NCBI GenBank assembly: GCA_910587085.1
Contig: CAJUMC010000006.1
Span: 11,411-75,410, forward strand
Source of the DNA: an uncultured Lachnospiraceae bacterium
GTDB lineage: Bacteria; Bacillota; Clostridia; Lachnospirales; Lachnospiraceae
Direction: 5' to 3'
DNA: 64,000 nt
Positions 25,304 through 33,740 of this stretch are shown here, in pieces (within the stretch, counting starts at the first letter, position 1; each line of letters opens with the position of its first letter). Position numbers and translations under genes: made by a program. Below the pieces are notes generated by a model that saw only the letters and a list, made by a program, of their open reading frames with translations, ran no database searches and was not told the DNA's origin.

Positions 25304-27379
25304 TTACATCGTTTTCGCACTTTCATCGCAGACCTTTGCCTGTACATCCGACGGCGCCGGCTCATACCGCGCAAACTCATACGAATATGTACCGATGCCG
25401 ACCGTCATCGACCTTAAATCTGTCGAATATCCGCACAGCGCGGACATTGGAACTTCGGCCATAATCTCCTGCTGACGGTTGTGGAGCGGATTCATGCCGA
25501 GCACCCTGCCGCGGCGCTTGTTCAGATCGCCCATAATATCGCCGGTAAAACGCTCCGGCGCAACCACCTTGATCGTTGCGATCGGCTCGAGAAGAATCGG
25601 GGTAGCATCCATAACACCCTGCTTGAACGCCTGGATCGTTGCCGTTTTAAACGCCATTTCCGAGGAATCTACATCATGGTAGGAGCCGCCGGTGAGCGTC
25701 GCCTTGATGCCGACCACCGGATAGCCCGCCAGAGGTCCCGCCTCCACGCTGTCTGCAATGCCCTTTTCCACGGCCGGGAAAAAGTTTCTCGGAACGGCGC
25801 CGCCGAATACGTTCTCCGCAAATTCATACGGCTTTTCCATATCACCGGACGGCTCGAAATCAATGATAACATGACCGTACTGTCCGTGTCCGCCGGACTG
25901 CTTTTTATATTTGTACTCCGCGGTCGATTTTTTGCGGATGGTTTCACGGTATGCCACGCGCGGCTTCGCCAGCTCGATCTCTACCTTGAAGCGCTGCGCC
26001 AGCTTGCTTGCCGCCACTTCCAGATGCTGTTCGCCGATGCCGTACAGCAGGGACTGGCGGTTCTCCTTATCGTTTACGATGCGCAGCGTCAGATCCTCCT
26101 CCATCAGCCGGGAAAGCGCCTGAGAAACCTTGTCCTCATCCCCCTTGTTCTTCGCGCGGTAGCTCTTGTACTCGTACGGCACGGATACCTTCGGGCGGTC
26201 GAACTGCACCGGATTGGCCTTCGTGGCAAGGCTGTCGCCCGTTGTTGTGCTGGAGAGCCTTCCGATGGCGCCGATATCGCCCGCATAGAGCTCCTTCACT
26301 TCAATCTGCTCCTTGCCGCGCAGGACATAGAGCCTGGAAAGCTTTTCCTCCGTCCCGGTATCGACATTGTATATGGTATCATCGGCCTTCAGCACGCCGG
26401 AGCATACCTTGATCAGCGAAAATTTACCGATAAACGGATCGGCGATCGTCTTGAATACCTTTGCCGTCATCGGCTTGTTCGCATCGTAATCTGCCGCAAA
26501 GGTCTCGCCGGTTTTTGCATTGATGCCGGTGATAACGCATTTGTTCGGCGACGGGAAATATTTCTCCACTGCCTGCAGCAGCATGTTGGTGCCCTGCGTG
26601 TTCAGCCCGGAGCCCATCAGCACCGGAACGACGCTACAGTCGATTACGCTGGAGCGCAGAGCGGTCGAAATCTCCTGCGCGGTGAATTCCTCACCCTCAA
26701 AATATTTTTCCATCAGCTCCTCGCTCGTCTCGGCCACGGCGTCCATCAGGGCCTCGCGGTATTTGGAGACATATTCCATCGAATAATCCGGGATTGCACA
26801 TTCCTCATACTCGGATAATTTAGTGAATTTCCGGCCTGCCATCTTTACGACATTGACAAACCCGACAAATTTTTCGTTTTCGCGGATCGGCGAGTGGAAC
26901 GGCGCAATGCGTTTGCCGTAGAGCTCCGTCAGACGCTCGATCACGCGCCGGAAGCTGGCATTGTCATCATCCATATCCGTCACAAAGAAAATGCGTGGTA
27001 TATTATATTTTTCGCACAGATCCCACGCTTTGCGCGTGCCAACCTCCACACCCTTTTTACCGGAGACAACAATTACGGCGGCGTCGCACGCACTCACTGC
27101 CTCTTCCACCTCACCGACAAAATCGAAATAGCCCGGCGTATCGAGGAAATTGATTTTGGTATCCTCCCACAGGATCGGCACAACCGATGTGTTGACGGAG
27201 AACAGACGCTTCGTCTCTTCCTTGTCGTAGTCGCTGATGGTATTGCCCTCCTCGACCTTTCCCTGTCTGGTTGTAATGCCTGTCGTATATGCCATCGCCT
27301 CGACGAGCGTTGTTTTTCCCGCGCCGCCGTGCCCCAGCACTGCTACATTCCGAATTTTTTCATACTTGTAAACTTCCAT
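25304..27379 (-). CDS. EF-G paralogue (FusA2-type translational GTPase)
   Basis: A 691-residue elongation factor G family GTPase. Start chosen at ATG 27377-27379 (GGAG nine bases upstream) rather than the ATG 9 bases earlier, which would abut the ribosome site. G1 is GHGGAGKTTL instead of the GHIDAGKTT of housekeeping EF-G. G3 is DTPGYFDF and the G4 region reads FVTDMDDDN, not NKMD. Domains II-V are complete (SGGHGQYGHV in domain IV, RRGRVLGMNP and MTVGIGTYSYEF in domain V). These changes place it in the EF-G-like second clade, not the canonical fusA next to tufA. Its translational role is uncertain. Confidence 0.9.
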   Translation of the reverse strand: MEVYKYEKIRNVAVLGHGGAGKTTLVEAMAYTTGITTRQGKVEEGNTISDYDKEETKRLFSVNTSVVPILWEDTKINFLDTPGYFDFVGEVEEAVSACDAAVIVVSGKKGVEVGTRKAWDLCEKYNIPRIFFVTDMDDDNASFRRVIERLTELYGKRIAPFHSPIRENEKFVGFVNVVKMAGRKFTKLSEYEECAIPDYSMEYVSKYREALMDAVAETSEELMEKYFEGEEFTAQEISTALRSSVIDCSVVPVLMGSGLNTQGTNMLLQAVEKYFPSPNKCVITGINAKTGETFAADYDANKPMTAKVFKTIADPFIGKFSLIKVCSGVLKADDTIYNVDTGTEEKLSRLYVLRGKEQIEVKELYAGDIGAIGRLSSTTTGDSLATKANPVQFDRPKVSVPYEYKSYRAKNKGDEDKVSQALSRLMEEDLTLRIVNDKENRQSLLYGIGEQHLEVAASKLAQRFKVEIELAKPRVAYRETIRKKSTAEYKYKKQSGGHGQYGHVIIDFEPSGDMEKPYEFAENVFGGAVPRNFFPAVEKGIADSVEAGPLAGYPVVGIKATLTGGSYHDVDSSEMAFKTATIQAFKQGVMDATPILLEPIATIKVVAPERFTGDIMGDLNKRRGRVLGMNPLHNRQQEIMAEVPMSALCGYSTDLRSMTVGIGTYSYEFARYEPAPSDVQAKVCDESAKTM

Positions 27380-27529
27380 AATACACATCTCCGTTTCCGC
27401 GCGGCCTATCTTTTGCTTTCCGCAGCCTGCGCCGCAGTCTCCTTTTGCAGAAGCATCCGCTGCCGCCGGAGCGGAAGCCGCGCCGCCCGTATCCGGGTAC
27501 AGCGGAATTTGCGCAAACTACTTATTTTT

Positions 27530-27558
27530 ATTTTACTAAATTATCATTTTAATTACAA
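27530..27558 (-). promoter_or_regulatory. SigA-type promoter for the EF-G paralogue
   Basis: On the minus strand TTGTAA (27553-27558), 17-bp spacer, TAAAAT (27530-27535). This implies a leader of roughly 145 nt before the start codon. The hexamers match the housekeeping consensus moderately well. Confidence 0.55.
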
Positions 27559-27623
27559 CCGAAATCTTCAATTTTCTGATTTTATTTTCGCTTTAAACCG
27601 TTGCGCTTTAAAGTACTGTAGTA

Positions 27624-27652
27624 TTGACAAAGCGAAGCAATTACGCTACAAT
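27624..27652 (+). promoter_or_regulatory. SigA promoter of aroF-tyrA
   Basis: TTGACA (27624-27629), 17-bp spacer, TACAAT (27647-27652): near-consensus housekeeping promoter, about 165 bp upstream of aroF. Confidence 0.8.
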
Positions 27653-27661
27653 GACGAAGGA

Positions 27662-27711
27662 TCGGAAGGGCTGTTTTATATAAGCTTCCGAACTGGCGCG
27701 AAGCTTCGGAA
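27662..27711 (+). promoter_or_regulatory. aroF leader with competing stem-loops
   Basis: Three mutually complementary segments: TCGGAAG (27662-27668), CTTCCGAA (27685-27692) and TTCGGAA (27705-27711). The middle one can pair with either neighbour, so two alternative hairpins are possible just after the transcription start. No U-run follows, and T-box or riboswitch hallmarks were not seen. A regulatory leader is possible but unproven. Confidence 0.4.
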
Positions 27712-27816
27712 CAGACACAAAATCTTGAACAGACCGCTGCGGAAATCAAACAGAAAAGCGGCTGCAATTCCGGGCAGTTCAAATTTAAATAACACAGAAA
27801 GAAGGAACGGTAATTT

Positions 27817-28830
27817 ATGATTATTGTTATGAAGCCGCAGGCTACCAGGGAAAATATCGAACATGTTCTGGGCGTGATCCGCGAAAACGGACTGGAAGCA
27901 CATCTTTCGGACGGACAGCAGGTCACAATTATCGGCGTGATCGGGGATAAAACCCGGCTGATGAATCAGAATCTGGAAATTGCAGGCGGCGTGGACCGCA
28001 TCGTTTCCGTCACCGAAAGCTACAAGCTTGCAAATAAAAAGTTCCATCCGGAGAAAACCGTCGTACCGGTCGGCAGGACAAGCATCGGCGGGGATGAATT
28101 CGCTATTATGTCCGGCCCGTGCGCCGTGGAAAGTGAAGAACAGGTGCTCGAGACCGCGCGGGCAATTAAAAAAGCCGGCGCGCAGATCCTCCGCGGCGGC
28201 GCATACAAGCCGCGGACCTCCCCTTACTCCTTCCAGGGGCTTGAGGAGGACGGGCTGCGCCTGATGAAGGAGGCGAGGGAGGAAACCGGACTGGCCGTTG
28301 TCTGCGAGGTGACGAGTCTTGCCGCCGTCGAGGCCGCCGTCAAATACGTCGATATGCTGCAGATCGGTGCGCGCAATATGCAGAATTTCTATCTGCTCCG
28401 GGAGGCGGGCAAAACAGGGCTGCCGATCCTGCTCAAGCGCGGCCTTTCCGCAACCATTGACGAATGGCTGAATGCGGCAGAATACATTATGGCGGAGGGC
28501 AACCCGAATGTTGTCCTGTGTGAGCGCGGCATCCGCACCTTTGAGACTGCCACGCGCAACACCCTGGATATCAGCGCCGTCCCGGTGATCCGCGAAAAAA
28601 GCCATCTGCCGGTGATCGTTGATCCGAGCCACGCAACCGGCGTGCGAAGCTATATTGCCCCGCTCGCGAAATGTGCGGTGGCGGCCGGTGCGGACGGCCT
28701 GATGATTGAGACGCACCCTTGCCCGGAAAAAGCGCTTTCGGACGGCCCGCAGTCGCTCACCTTCCCTCTCTTTGACGAGCTCTGCCGGGATCTCAGACCG
28801 TACATTCAGCTTGCCGGAAAGCATTTTTAA
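27817..28830 (+). CDS. aroF: 3-deoxy-7-phosphoheptulonate synthase (type I beta)
   Basis: First enzyme of the shikimate pathway, condensing phosphoenolpyruvate and erythrose 4-phosphate. The 337-residue protein has an N-terminal ferredoxin-like regulatory domain (1-68, [18 protein letters not shown]) and a TIM barrel. The barrel carries [59 protein letters not shown] and [10 protein letters not shown]. Such N-terminal domains give feedback control by aromatic amino acids in related enzymes. The ribosome site is AGAAGGAACGG. tyrA follows after 22 bp, so the two form an operon toward tyrosine. Confidence 0.96.
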   Translation: MIIVMKPQATRENIEHVLGVIRENGLEAHLSDGQQVTIIGVIGDKTRLMNQNLEIAGGVDRIVSVTESYKLANKKFHPEKTVVPVGRTSIGGDEFAIMSGPCAVESEEQVLETARAIKKAGAQILRGGAYKPRTSPYSFQGLEEDGLRLMKEAREETGLAVVCEVTSLAAVEAAVKYVDMLQIGARNMQNFYLLREAGKTGLPILLKRGLSATIDEWLNAAEYIMAEGNPNVVLCERGIRTFETATRNTLDISAVPVIREKSHLPVIVDPSHATGVRSYIAPLAKCAVAAGADGLMIETHPCPEKALSDGPQSLTFPLFDELCRDLRPYIQLAGKHF

Positions 28831-28852
28831 ACGGGCGGAAAGGAAATCTTTG

Positions 28853-29962
28853 ATGAAAGAAATCAGAACCATCGGCTTTATCGGCTTTGGGCTGATCGGC
28901 GGCTCGATCGCCAGAATCCTGCGGTCGGCTTCGCCCTCTCTCACCCTGTTTGCCTACGACCATCACCGGGACACCGTATCTCCGGGCCTTTCCGCCGCGC
29001 TGCGGGACGGCGTCCTTGACCGCGTGGAAAAAAGCCTCTCCGCGTTCTCTGCGGCGGATCTTATTTTTCTGTGCGCGCCCGTGCTGCGGAATATCGAATA
29101 TCTGAGGGCGCTTTCCGCTATTGTCCCGCCGGACTGCATCCTGACCGATGTCGGGAGCGTCAAGGGCAATATCCATGCAGCGGCCGCCGAATGCGGACTG
29201 TCCGGACAGTTTATCGGCGGACATCCGATGGCAGGCTCCGAACAGACCGGCTACAGAAGCTCCAGCACGGAGCTTCTGGAAAATGCCTACTATATTCTGA
29301 CGCCCTCTCCTAAAACGCCTGCCCGGCTCACCGATTATATGACAGAACTTGTGCGGGGCTTCCGGGCTATCCCGGTGCTGCTCACCCCGGAAGAACACGA
29401 CAATATCACGGCAGCCATCAGCCATGTACCGCATATTATCGCCGCGCAGCTCGTGAATCTCGTGCGCGCGGAGGACGACGAAAAGGAGCGCATGCGCATG
29501 CTGGCGGCCGGAGGCTTTAAAGATATCACCCGGATCGCTTCCTCCTCTCCGGAGATGTGGCGCAATGTATGCCTTACCAATGCGGCCGGAATCAAGCGGA
29601 CGCTCGACCGGTACATTGCTTCCCTGTCCGAGGTTTCAGAGGCCCTCTCCCGGGGAGATTCTTCCTATTTTTATGATATTTTTGAACAGGCAGGAAGCTA
29701 CCGCAGCAGCATTCCGAACGGCAAGGGCATGCTGAACCGCTTTTTTGAGGTCTTTATCGACATCAGCGACGAGGCCGGCGCAATCGCTACCATCGCCACG
29801 CTGCTCGGCGCAAACGGCATCAGCATCAAAAATATCGGTATTCTCCACAACCGGGAGTTCGAGCAGGGCGTACTGCGCATTGAATTCTACGAGGAGGAAG
29901 CACTTGTCAAAGGAAAGCGTTTGCTGACCTTATATAACTACACTATTTACGAAAGAAATTAA
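28853..29962 (+). CDS. tyrA: Prephenate dehydrogenase with ACT domain
   Basis: Oxidative decarboxylation of prephenate to 4-hydroxyphenylpyruvate for tyrosine synthesis. Start at ATG 28853 behind GGAAAGGAAATC; 369 residues. IGFIGFGLIGGSIARIL is the NAD-binding turn. DVGSVKGNIH and FIGGHPMAGSEQTGY (catalytic His) are family marks. Residues about 295-365 form an ACT regulatory domain (FEVFIDISDEAGAIATIATLL, then NIGILHNREFEQGVLRI). It is co-transcribed with aroF. The usual companions aroA, aroK and pheA are not in the window. Confidence 0.95.
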   Translation: MKEIRTIGFIGFGLIGGSIARILRSASPSLTLFAYDHHRDTVSPGLSAALRDGVLDRVEKSLSAFSAADLIFLCAPVLRNIEYLRALSAIVPPDCILTDVGSVKGNIHAAAAECGLSGQFIGGHPMAGSEQTGYRSSSTELLENAYYILTPSPKTPARLTDYMTELVRGFRAIPVLLTPEEHDNITAAISHVPHIIAAQLVNLVRAEDDEKERMRMLAAGGFKDITRIASSSPEMWRNVCLTNAAGIKRTLDRYIASLSEVSEALSRGDSSYFYDIFEQAGSYRSSIPNGKGMLNRFFEVFIDISDEAGAIATIATLLGANGISIKNIGILHNREFEQGVLRIEFYEEEALVKGKRLLTLYNYTIYERN

Positions 29963-30151
29963 TGTAATAAATGTATTAAATGCTTTGATAAGTATTTCTC
30001 TGCCGGCAGATAAACTCTTTCGGACAGAGCATCCGGTTCGCACGGCTGCTCTTTTTTAACCGGCATCCGTCTGCTCCGCTTGCAAAAAGAGCTTTTCCAT
30101 GATTCAGAGTCCGCTTGCGATTTTTTATCTGCATTTTATGAAAATATGCGA

Positions 30152-30190
30152 AAAAGGGCATCCATCCGGCGAACGATGGAATGCCCTTTA
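30152..30190. terminator. Bidirectional rho-independent terminator
   Basis: AAAGGGCAT-CCATC arms around a GTTCGCCG-type loop, followed by T-rich sequence on the minus strand and A-rich sequence on the other side. It ends the XRE/FlhA fusion gene (stop about 25 bp away) and could serve tyrA, which converges from the other direction. Confidence 0.85.
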
Positions 30191-30215
30191 ACTTATTTGT
30201 TCATCCCGGGATTTC

Positions 30216-31280
30216 TCACAGGCGAAGCAGCTCCTTCAGCTTCCCGATATCCTCCCCGCTGTTTTCCGGATGCTCCTCGAGGAAATCAATTATAATATCC
30301 AAGCGGTTGACCGGAATGCGCTCGCGGATCAGTGCCCCGACTGCCCGCTGCAGTCTCGCAAGGCTTACCTTTTCCGGAACGATGCCGCTGATCGACGCCG
30401 GATACCAGCTGCGAGCCTTCTCCGTCAGCTCCCACACAAGCTGCCGGTTCAGAATCCTGTCATAATTTTCCAGAATAAGCTTCTCCAGGTGTGCAACAAC
30501 AATATCCATGCAAGTGAGCGGCTGACAGATTTTCGTGTCCTCTCCGGAAGGCACTGCCGTTTCCTGCGCTACCGCCGTGCCGTTTTGTACCTGCACGCCC
30601 TCTTTCGCTCCGGTTTCAGGCGTCTGCCCTGCCTCTGCCGGCCGGGAGGCTCTGGTTTTCTGCTTTGTGCCGGCCGCACGCCATACTCCTGCCTTGTGCC
30701 ATACCGGCTCTTCGCCTTCCAGCTGTGTTTCATCCGCCGCCTTTTCCCCGATATGGAACCGCATCGGATATTTCAGGACTCCGCGGCCGAGAACCGTTCT
30801 CCCATGCAATGCGATTTCATATTCGTCCTCCGCCAGCCCCGCCTGATCTCTCAGCCGGATGACAGGGATCAGAATGCCGTATTCGCTCGCAAGCTTTACC
30901 CGGAGCCGGTGGATTCTGTCATAATGATTCTTGTTCTCTTCCATCAGCATTTCAACCAGAGGCCCCATTCCGGCATTCCCTTTTCCGACATTCAGGTACA
31001 GCGCCTCCCAGTGCAGCGCACGGTCGATCTCCTCGCTGCGCTCGCGGAGCAGCATATCCACCTGGGATTCCTTTATCAGCTCATGGCCGAGAAGATAATC
31101 CGTCGAACAGCCGAGTACGGTCGCAATCGCCTTCAGCGTATCAATCTCCGGCAGGCTTCCGCCCGTCTCGTATTTGGATATCGCCTGCGCCGTCAGCCCA
31201 AGCTTATCTGCCAGCCGCTGCTGGGTCAGCCCCTTTTCCTGGCGAAGCATCGCCAGACGTTTTGCAAATTCCGTCTCCAT
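30216..31280 (-). CDS. XRE helix-turn-helix fused to FlhA C-terminal domain
   Basis: A 354-residue soluble protein. Residues 5-62 are a Cro/CI helix-turn-helix (GLTQQRLADKLGLTAQAISKYE, STDYLLG). Residues about 90-200 match the start of the FlhA cytoplasmic domain: YDRIHRLRVKLASEYGIL, PVIRLRD, EYEIALHGRTVLGRGVL, EPVWHKAGVW. A low-complexity linker (202-250) replaces part of the domain. Residues 252-340 match its last part: MDIVVAHLEKLILENYDRIL, NRQLVWELTEKA, LARLQRAVGALIRERIPVNR. It has no membrane helices, so it is not the export gate. FlhA-C binds export chaperones with late flagellar substrates, so ligand sensing coupled to DNA binding is the natural inference. Ribosome site GGAGGAAAATT. 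Confidence 0.85.
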   Translation of the reverse strand: METEFAKRLAMLRQEKGLTQQRLADKLGLTAQAISKYETGGSLPEIDTLKAIATVLGCSTDYLLGHELIKESQVDMLLRERSEEIDRALHWEALYLNVGKGNAGMGPLVEMLMEENKNHYDRIHRLRVKLASEYGILIPVIRLRDQAGLAEDEYEIALHGRTVLGRGVLKYPMRFHIGEKAADETQLEGEEPVWHKAGVWRAAGTKQKTRASRPAEAGQTPETGAKEGVQVQNGTAVAQETAVPSGEDTKICQPLTCMDIVVAHLEKLILENYDRILNRQLVWELTEKARSWYPASISGIVPEKVSLARLQRAVGALIRERIPVNRLDIIIDFLEEHPENSGEDIGKLKELLRL

Positions 31281-31303
31281 AATTTTCCTCCATCATTCCA
31301 TCC

Positions 31304-31332
31304 AACATATCATTCACTTTTTTAATCAGCAA
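31304..31332 (-). promoter_or_regulatory. Possible promoter of the XRE/FlhA fusion gene
   Basis: Minus strand TTGCTG (31327-31332), 17 bp, TATGTT (31304-31309), about 25 bp before the start codon. A moderate match. It lies between the terminator of the upstream FliD-like gene and the fusion gene, which would let the regulator be made independently. Confidence 0.4.
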
Positions 31333-31369
31333 TATCCGGATACTGAATTTATCATAAGATGAAAACAGA

Positions 31370-31420
31370 AAAAAAACAACCAACCGTAGAGACTTTACTG
31401 TCTCAACAGCTGGTTGTTTT
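31370..31420 (-). terminator. Rho-independent terminator of the FliD-like gene
   Basis: On the minus strand AACAACCA...GTTGAGAC / GTCTC...TGGTTGTT forms a long stem followed directly by eight T. It separates the FliD-like gene from the XRE/FlhA fusion gene. Confidence 0.9.
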
Positions 31421-31485
31421 CATATCTGCCGCTTTGGGAACCCGGGCGATTTCTGCGGGCCGGCAATGCGGGCGCGCACTATTTT

Positions 31486-32250
31486 TTAGAAAAAGCTGTC
31501 GTAAATTCCGCCGGTTGCAAGCGAGCTGTAGCTGCCATTACGCGTGTATGTACTGGCATTGGCTTTGGCTGCATTTTTAATCATCTGCTCGGTAACCTTC
31601 TCGATGTCGGAAGCTCTCTGCCCGATGCTGGATGCGTAGGAGCCGTAGCTGCCGGAAAACAGCGATTTCAGGTCACTGATATCCGCTTTCTTCAGCTTCT
31701 CCTCATCCACCGTGAGCTTGTTGTCCTTGCCGATCGTGATGCCGACGCGGCTGAGCATGTTCTTGTTTGCCTGCGTGGTTTTCGTCATCATCGCCGCCTT
31801 GCGGAGAACAAAAACATTATCCTGATCCGCCGCAGAATCCAGCGTATTGTTGTAAGCCGATGTAAAGGACTTTACTGCGCTTGTGATTGCATCCCAGTCG
31901 TAATCCTTTGTCGTGGTTTCCTTGCCGTTCTCGTCTTTTACCGTCTTCGTAACCTGCTCGAACAGATTGGAGTTCTTCTTCGTGAGCGCATCCGCCGCCG
32001 TCTTCAGTGCGGAGGAATCGGACTGCATATCCTTAAGTTCCTTGGATACTTCCTTGTTTGCGGTCTTGTTGCCGGTCTTATTCGTGCTGCTGTCGCTCTC
32101 GCTGTTCTGCTTTGCGTAATACGCGCGAAGAAGCTTTTTGTAGCTGCCGTTTTTCAGACTCATGTAATCGCTGAGCAGACTGCTCGTACCGCCCATGGAC
32201 GAATTTGAGAAGAAAGGACTGCTGTAATTGAAATAATTTCCACCAATCAT
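31486..32250 (-). CDS. FliD-like (flagellar cap-related) protein
   Basis: A 254-residue protein with no signal peptide. The N-terminus is Ser/Gly/Asn-rich (1-33) then SLKNGSYKKLLRAYYAK. A Lys/Ser/Thr-rich linker and helical segments follow. Residues 150-225 (ANKNMLSRVGITIGKDNKL, TVDEEKLKKADISDLKSLF, IGQRASDIEKVTEQM) resemble the C-terminal end of FliD filament cap proteins, with the LTVDEEKL...D...LF pattern. It is half the length of FliD. A consensus sigma-28 promoter lies upstream, which supports a flagellar late-class product, possibly exported by the flagellar secretion system. A GGGAGG ribosome site is present. Exact role unknown. Confidence 0.7.
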   Translation of the reverse strand: MIGGNYFNYSSPFFSNSSMGGTSSLLSDYMSLKNGSYKKLLRAYYAKQNSESDSSTNKTGNKTANKEVSKELKDMQSDSSALKTAADALTKKNSNLFEQVTKTVKDENGKETTTKDYDWDAITSAVKSFTSAYNNTLDSAADQDNVFVLRKAAMMTKTTQANKNMLSRVGITIGKDNKLTVDEEKLKKADISDLKSLFSGSYGSYASSIGQRASDIEKVTEQMIKNAAKANASTYTRNGSYSSLATGGIYDSFF

Positions 32251-32340
32251 AATTATACCTCCCTGCTGGTTTATAATATGCGCCTACCTCCGTGTAATGC
32301 GCGTCCGCCGAACTGTGCCGGTGACTTCCTTCTACTGACA

Positions 32341-32367
32341 TTATCGGCATTTTCCAGTTATATTTTA
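32341..32367 (-). promoter_or_regulatory. Sigma-28 (SigD/FliA) promoter
   Basis: Minus strand TAAA (32364-32367), exactly 15 bp, GCCGATAA (32341-32348): a full match to the flagellar sigma-28 consensus. The start codon of the FliD-like gene is about 85-90 nt downstream. Confidence 0.88.
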
Positions 32368-32448
32368 ACCCCAGCAGGATATTTTTTCAAGCTGTTTTCG
32401 GGAAAATTGCAAAAATCAGCAGGACATGGTATACCCCGGCGGAAACGC

Positions 32449-32478
32449 TTGACAGTGCTTCCCTGCAGAGGCTATACT
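32449..32478 (+). promoter_or_regulatory. SigA promoter of the CE2-type esterase gene
   Basis: TTGACA (32449-32454), 18-bp spacer, TATACT (32473-32478), about 115 nt before the start codon. Confidence 0.75.
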
Positions 32479-32601
32479 GATTTCAGGAATAGGATGCCGG
32501 AACCTCTGCCCGCACATTGACTGCAGCCGGCTCACGCCGGAAGCTTATTCCGCAGAAGTTGTTCCGGAAAAAAGAATCTCAGCGAAAGGATTTTACCTGC
32601 C

Positions 32602-33681
32602 ATGAAAAAAGAGCTTACCAGATTTATTTCTCCCGCCGACAAAGCCTTTCAGTACACGGGAAGAATCGACTTTGCCGACGAAGCGCGCCCGTGCTTTATC
32701 TATGCGGGCAGTTCCGCAGCCTTCCGCTTCCGCGGCACGGCCTTCTCCGTCAAGCTGATGAATCATCACTGCTGCTACCACAATTACCTCGGCGTTGTCA
32801 TCGACGGCAGGGTGCAGGAAAAAATAGAAATCGAGCGGCACGGGACGGAGCTTGTTCTTGCCGCTACAAAGGGACTGGCGGATGCAGAGCATGAAATTAT
32901 TCTGTATAAATGCCAGGATGCCTCCCATTATTTTGATTTCCTCGGCCTGTACATAGAGGAAGGAGCCGCACTGCTGCCCCCTCCGGCCCGCCCGGCCCGC
33001 CGCATGGAATGCTACGGCGATTCCGTGAGCGCCGGCGAGGTGAGCGAAGCGCTCGACTATGTCGGAAGACCGGATCCGGAGAACCATGACGGCATTTACT
33101 CTAACGCCTGGCATTCCTACGCATTTATCACCGCGCGCCGGCTGAACGCAGAGCTTCACGATATCGCTCAGGGGGGCGCCGCGCTTCTGGACGGCACCGG
33201 CTACTTCCACGGCCCGGATTACGTGGGCATGGAAAGTATCTGGGACAAGCTTCGCTACAGCGACTATCTCGGAGCGGTGACGCCGTGGGATTTCTCACGC
33301 TATACGCCGCATGTCGTCCTGATCGCCTTCGGCCAGAACGATGCCAACCCGGAAAATTACATGGGAAAGGACGCCGGAAAGAGCGCGCACTGGAAATCGC
33401 ACTACAAAGCCTTCGTAAAGAAGCTTCGCGCAAAATATCCGGACGCGCTGTTTGTGCTGTCCACCACGATCCTCTGCCATGACGCCGCCTGGGACGACGC
33501 CATTGAGGAGGCGGTAAAGGAAATCGCGGATCCCAAGGTAGTGCATTTTCTCTATTCCAGCAACGGATGCGGCACACCCGGCCATATCCGCAGGCCGGAG
33601 GCTGAAAAAATGGCCGATGAGCTCACTGCTTTTCTGGAAAGCTTCGGAGAAAAAATCTGGCAGGACGGCGGCGGACACTAA
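32602..33681 (+). CDS. CE2-like SGNH acetylesterase
   Basis: A 359-residue carbohydrate esterase without a signal peptide, so probably cytosolic. The N-terminal 115 residues form a jelly-roll-like domain (FRFRGTAFSVKLMNHH). The rest is an SGNH hydrolase: MECYGDSVSAGE with the nucleophile Ser (GDS), DIAQGGAALLDG, VLIAFGQNDANP (block III Asn) and a C-terminal GTPGHIRRPEAEKM with the catalytic His. This order is the CE2 architecture. In Roseburia mannan loci CE2 removes acetyl groups from imported mannooligosaccharides. It is the only + strand gene of the mannan region and has its own promoter. Confidence 0.85.
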   Translation: MKKELTRFISPADKAFQYTGRIDFADEARPCFIYAGSSAAFRFRGTAFSVKLMNHHCCYHNYLGVVIDGRVQEKIEIERHGTELVLAATKGLADAEHEIILYKCQDASHYFDFLGLYIEEGAALLPPPARPARRMECYGDSVSAGEVSEALDYVGRPDPENHDGIYSNAWHSYAFITARRLNAELHDIAQGGAALLDGTGYFHGPDYVGMESIWDKLRYSDYLGAVTPWDFSRYTPHVVLIAFGQNDANPENYMGKDAGKSAHWKSHYKAFVKKLRAKYPDALFVLSTTILCHDAAWDDAIEEAVKEIADPKVVHFLYSSNGCGTPGHIRRPEAEKMADELTAFLESFGEKIWQDGGGH

Positions 33682-33740
33682 CCGTCCGCGCCTCCTGCCG
33701 TTCCGGCCGATTCGGTTTCCGCCTCACAGCGCTTCCTCTT

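Noticed and set aside
25304..27379. Ribosomal-protection tetracycline resistance protein (Tet(M) type)
   Set aside because: The N-terminus is GHGGAGKTTL, not the AHVDAGKTT of Tet(M)-like proteins, and overall features fit the EF-G-like second clade.
27651..27683. A ten-codon leader peptide before aroF
   Set aside because: Its ATG overlaps the -10 box, so it would not be transcribed, and it shows no run of aromatic codons.
30216..31280. A genuine flagellar export-gate protein FlhA
   Set aside because: The N-terminal membrane half is missing and replaced by a helix-turn-helix, and no other export apparatus gene is nearby.
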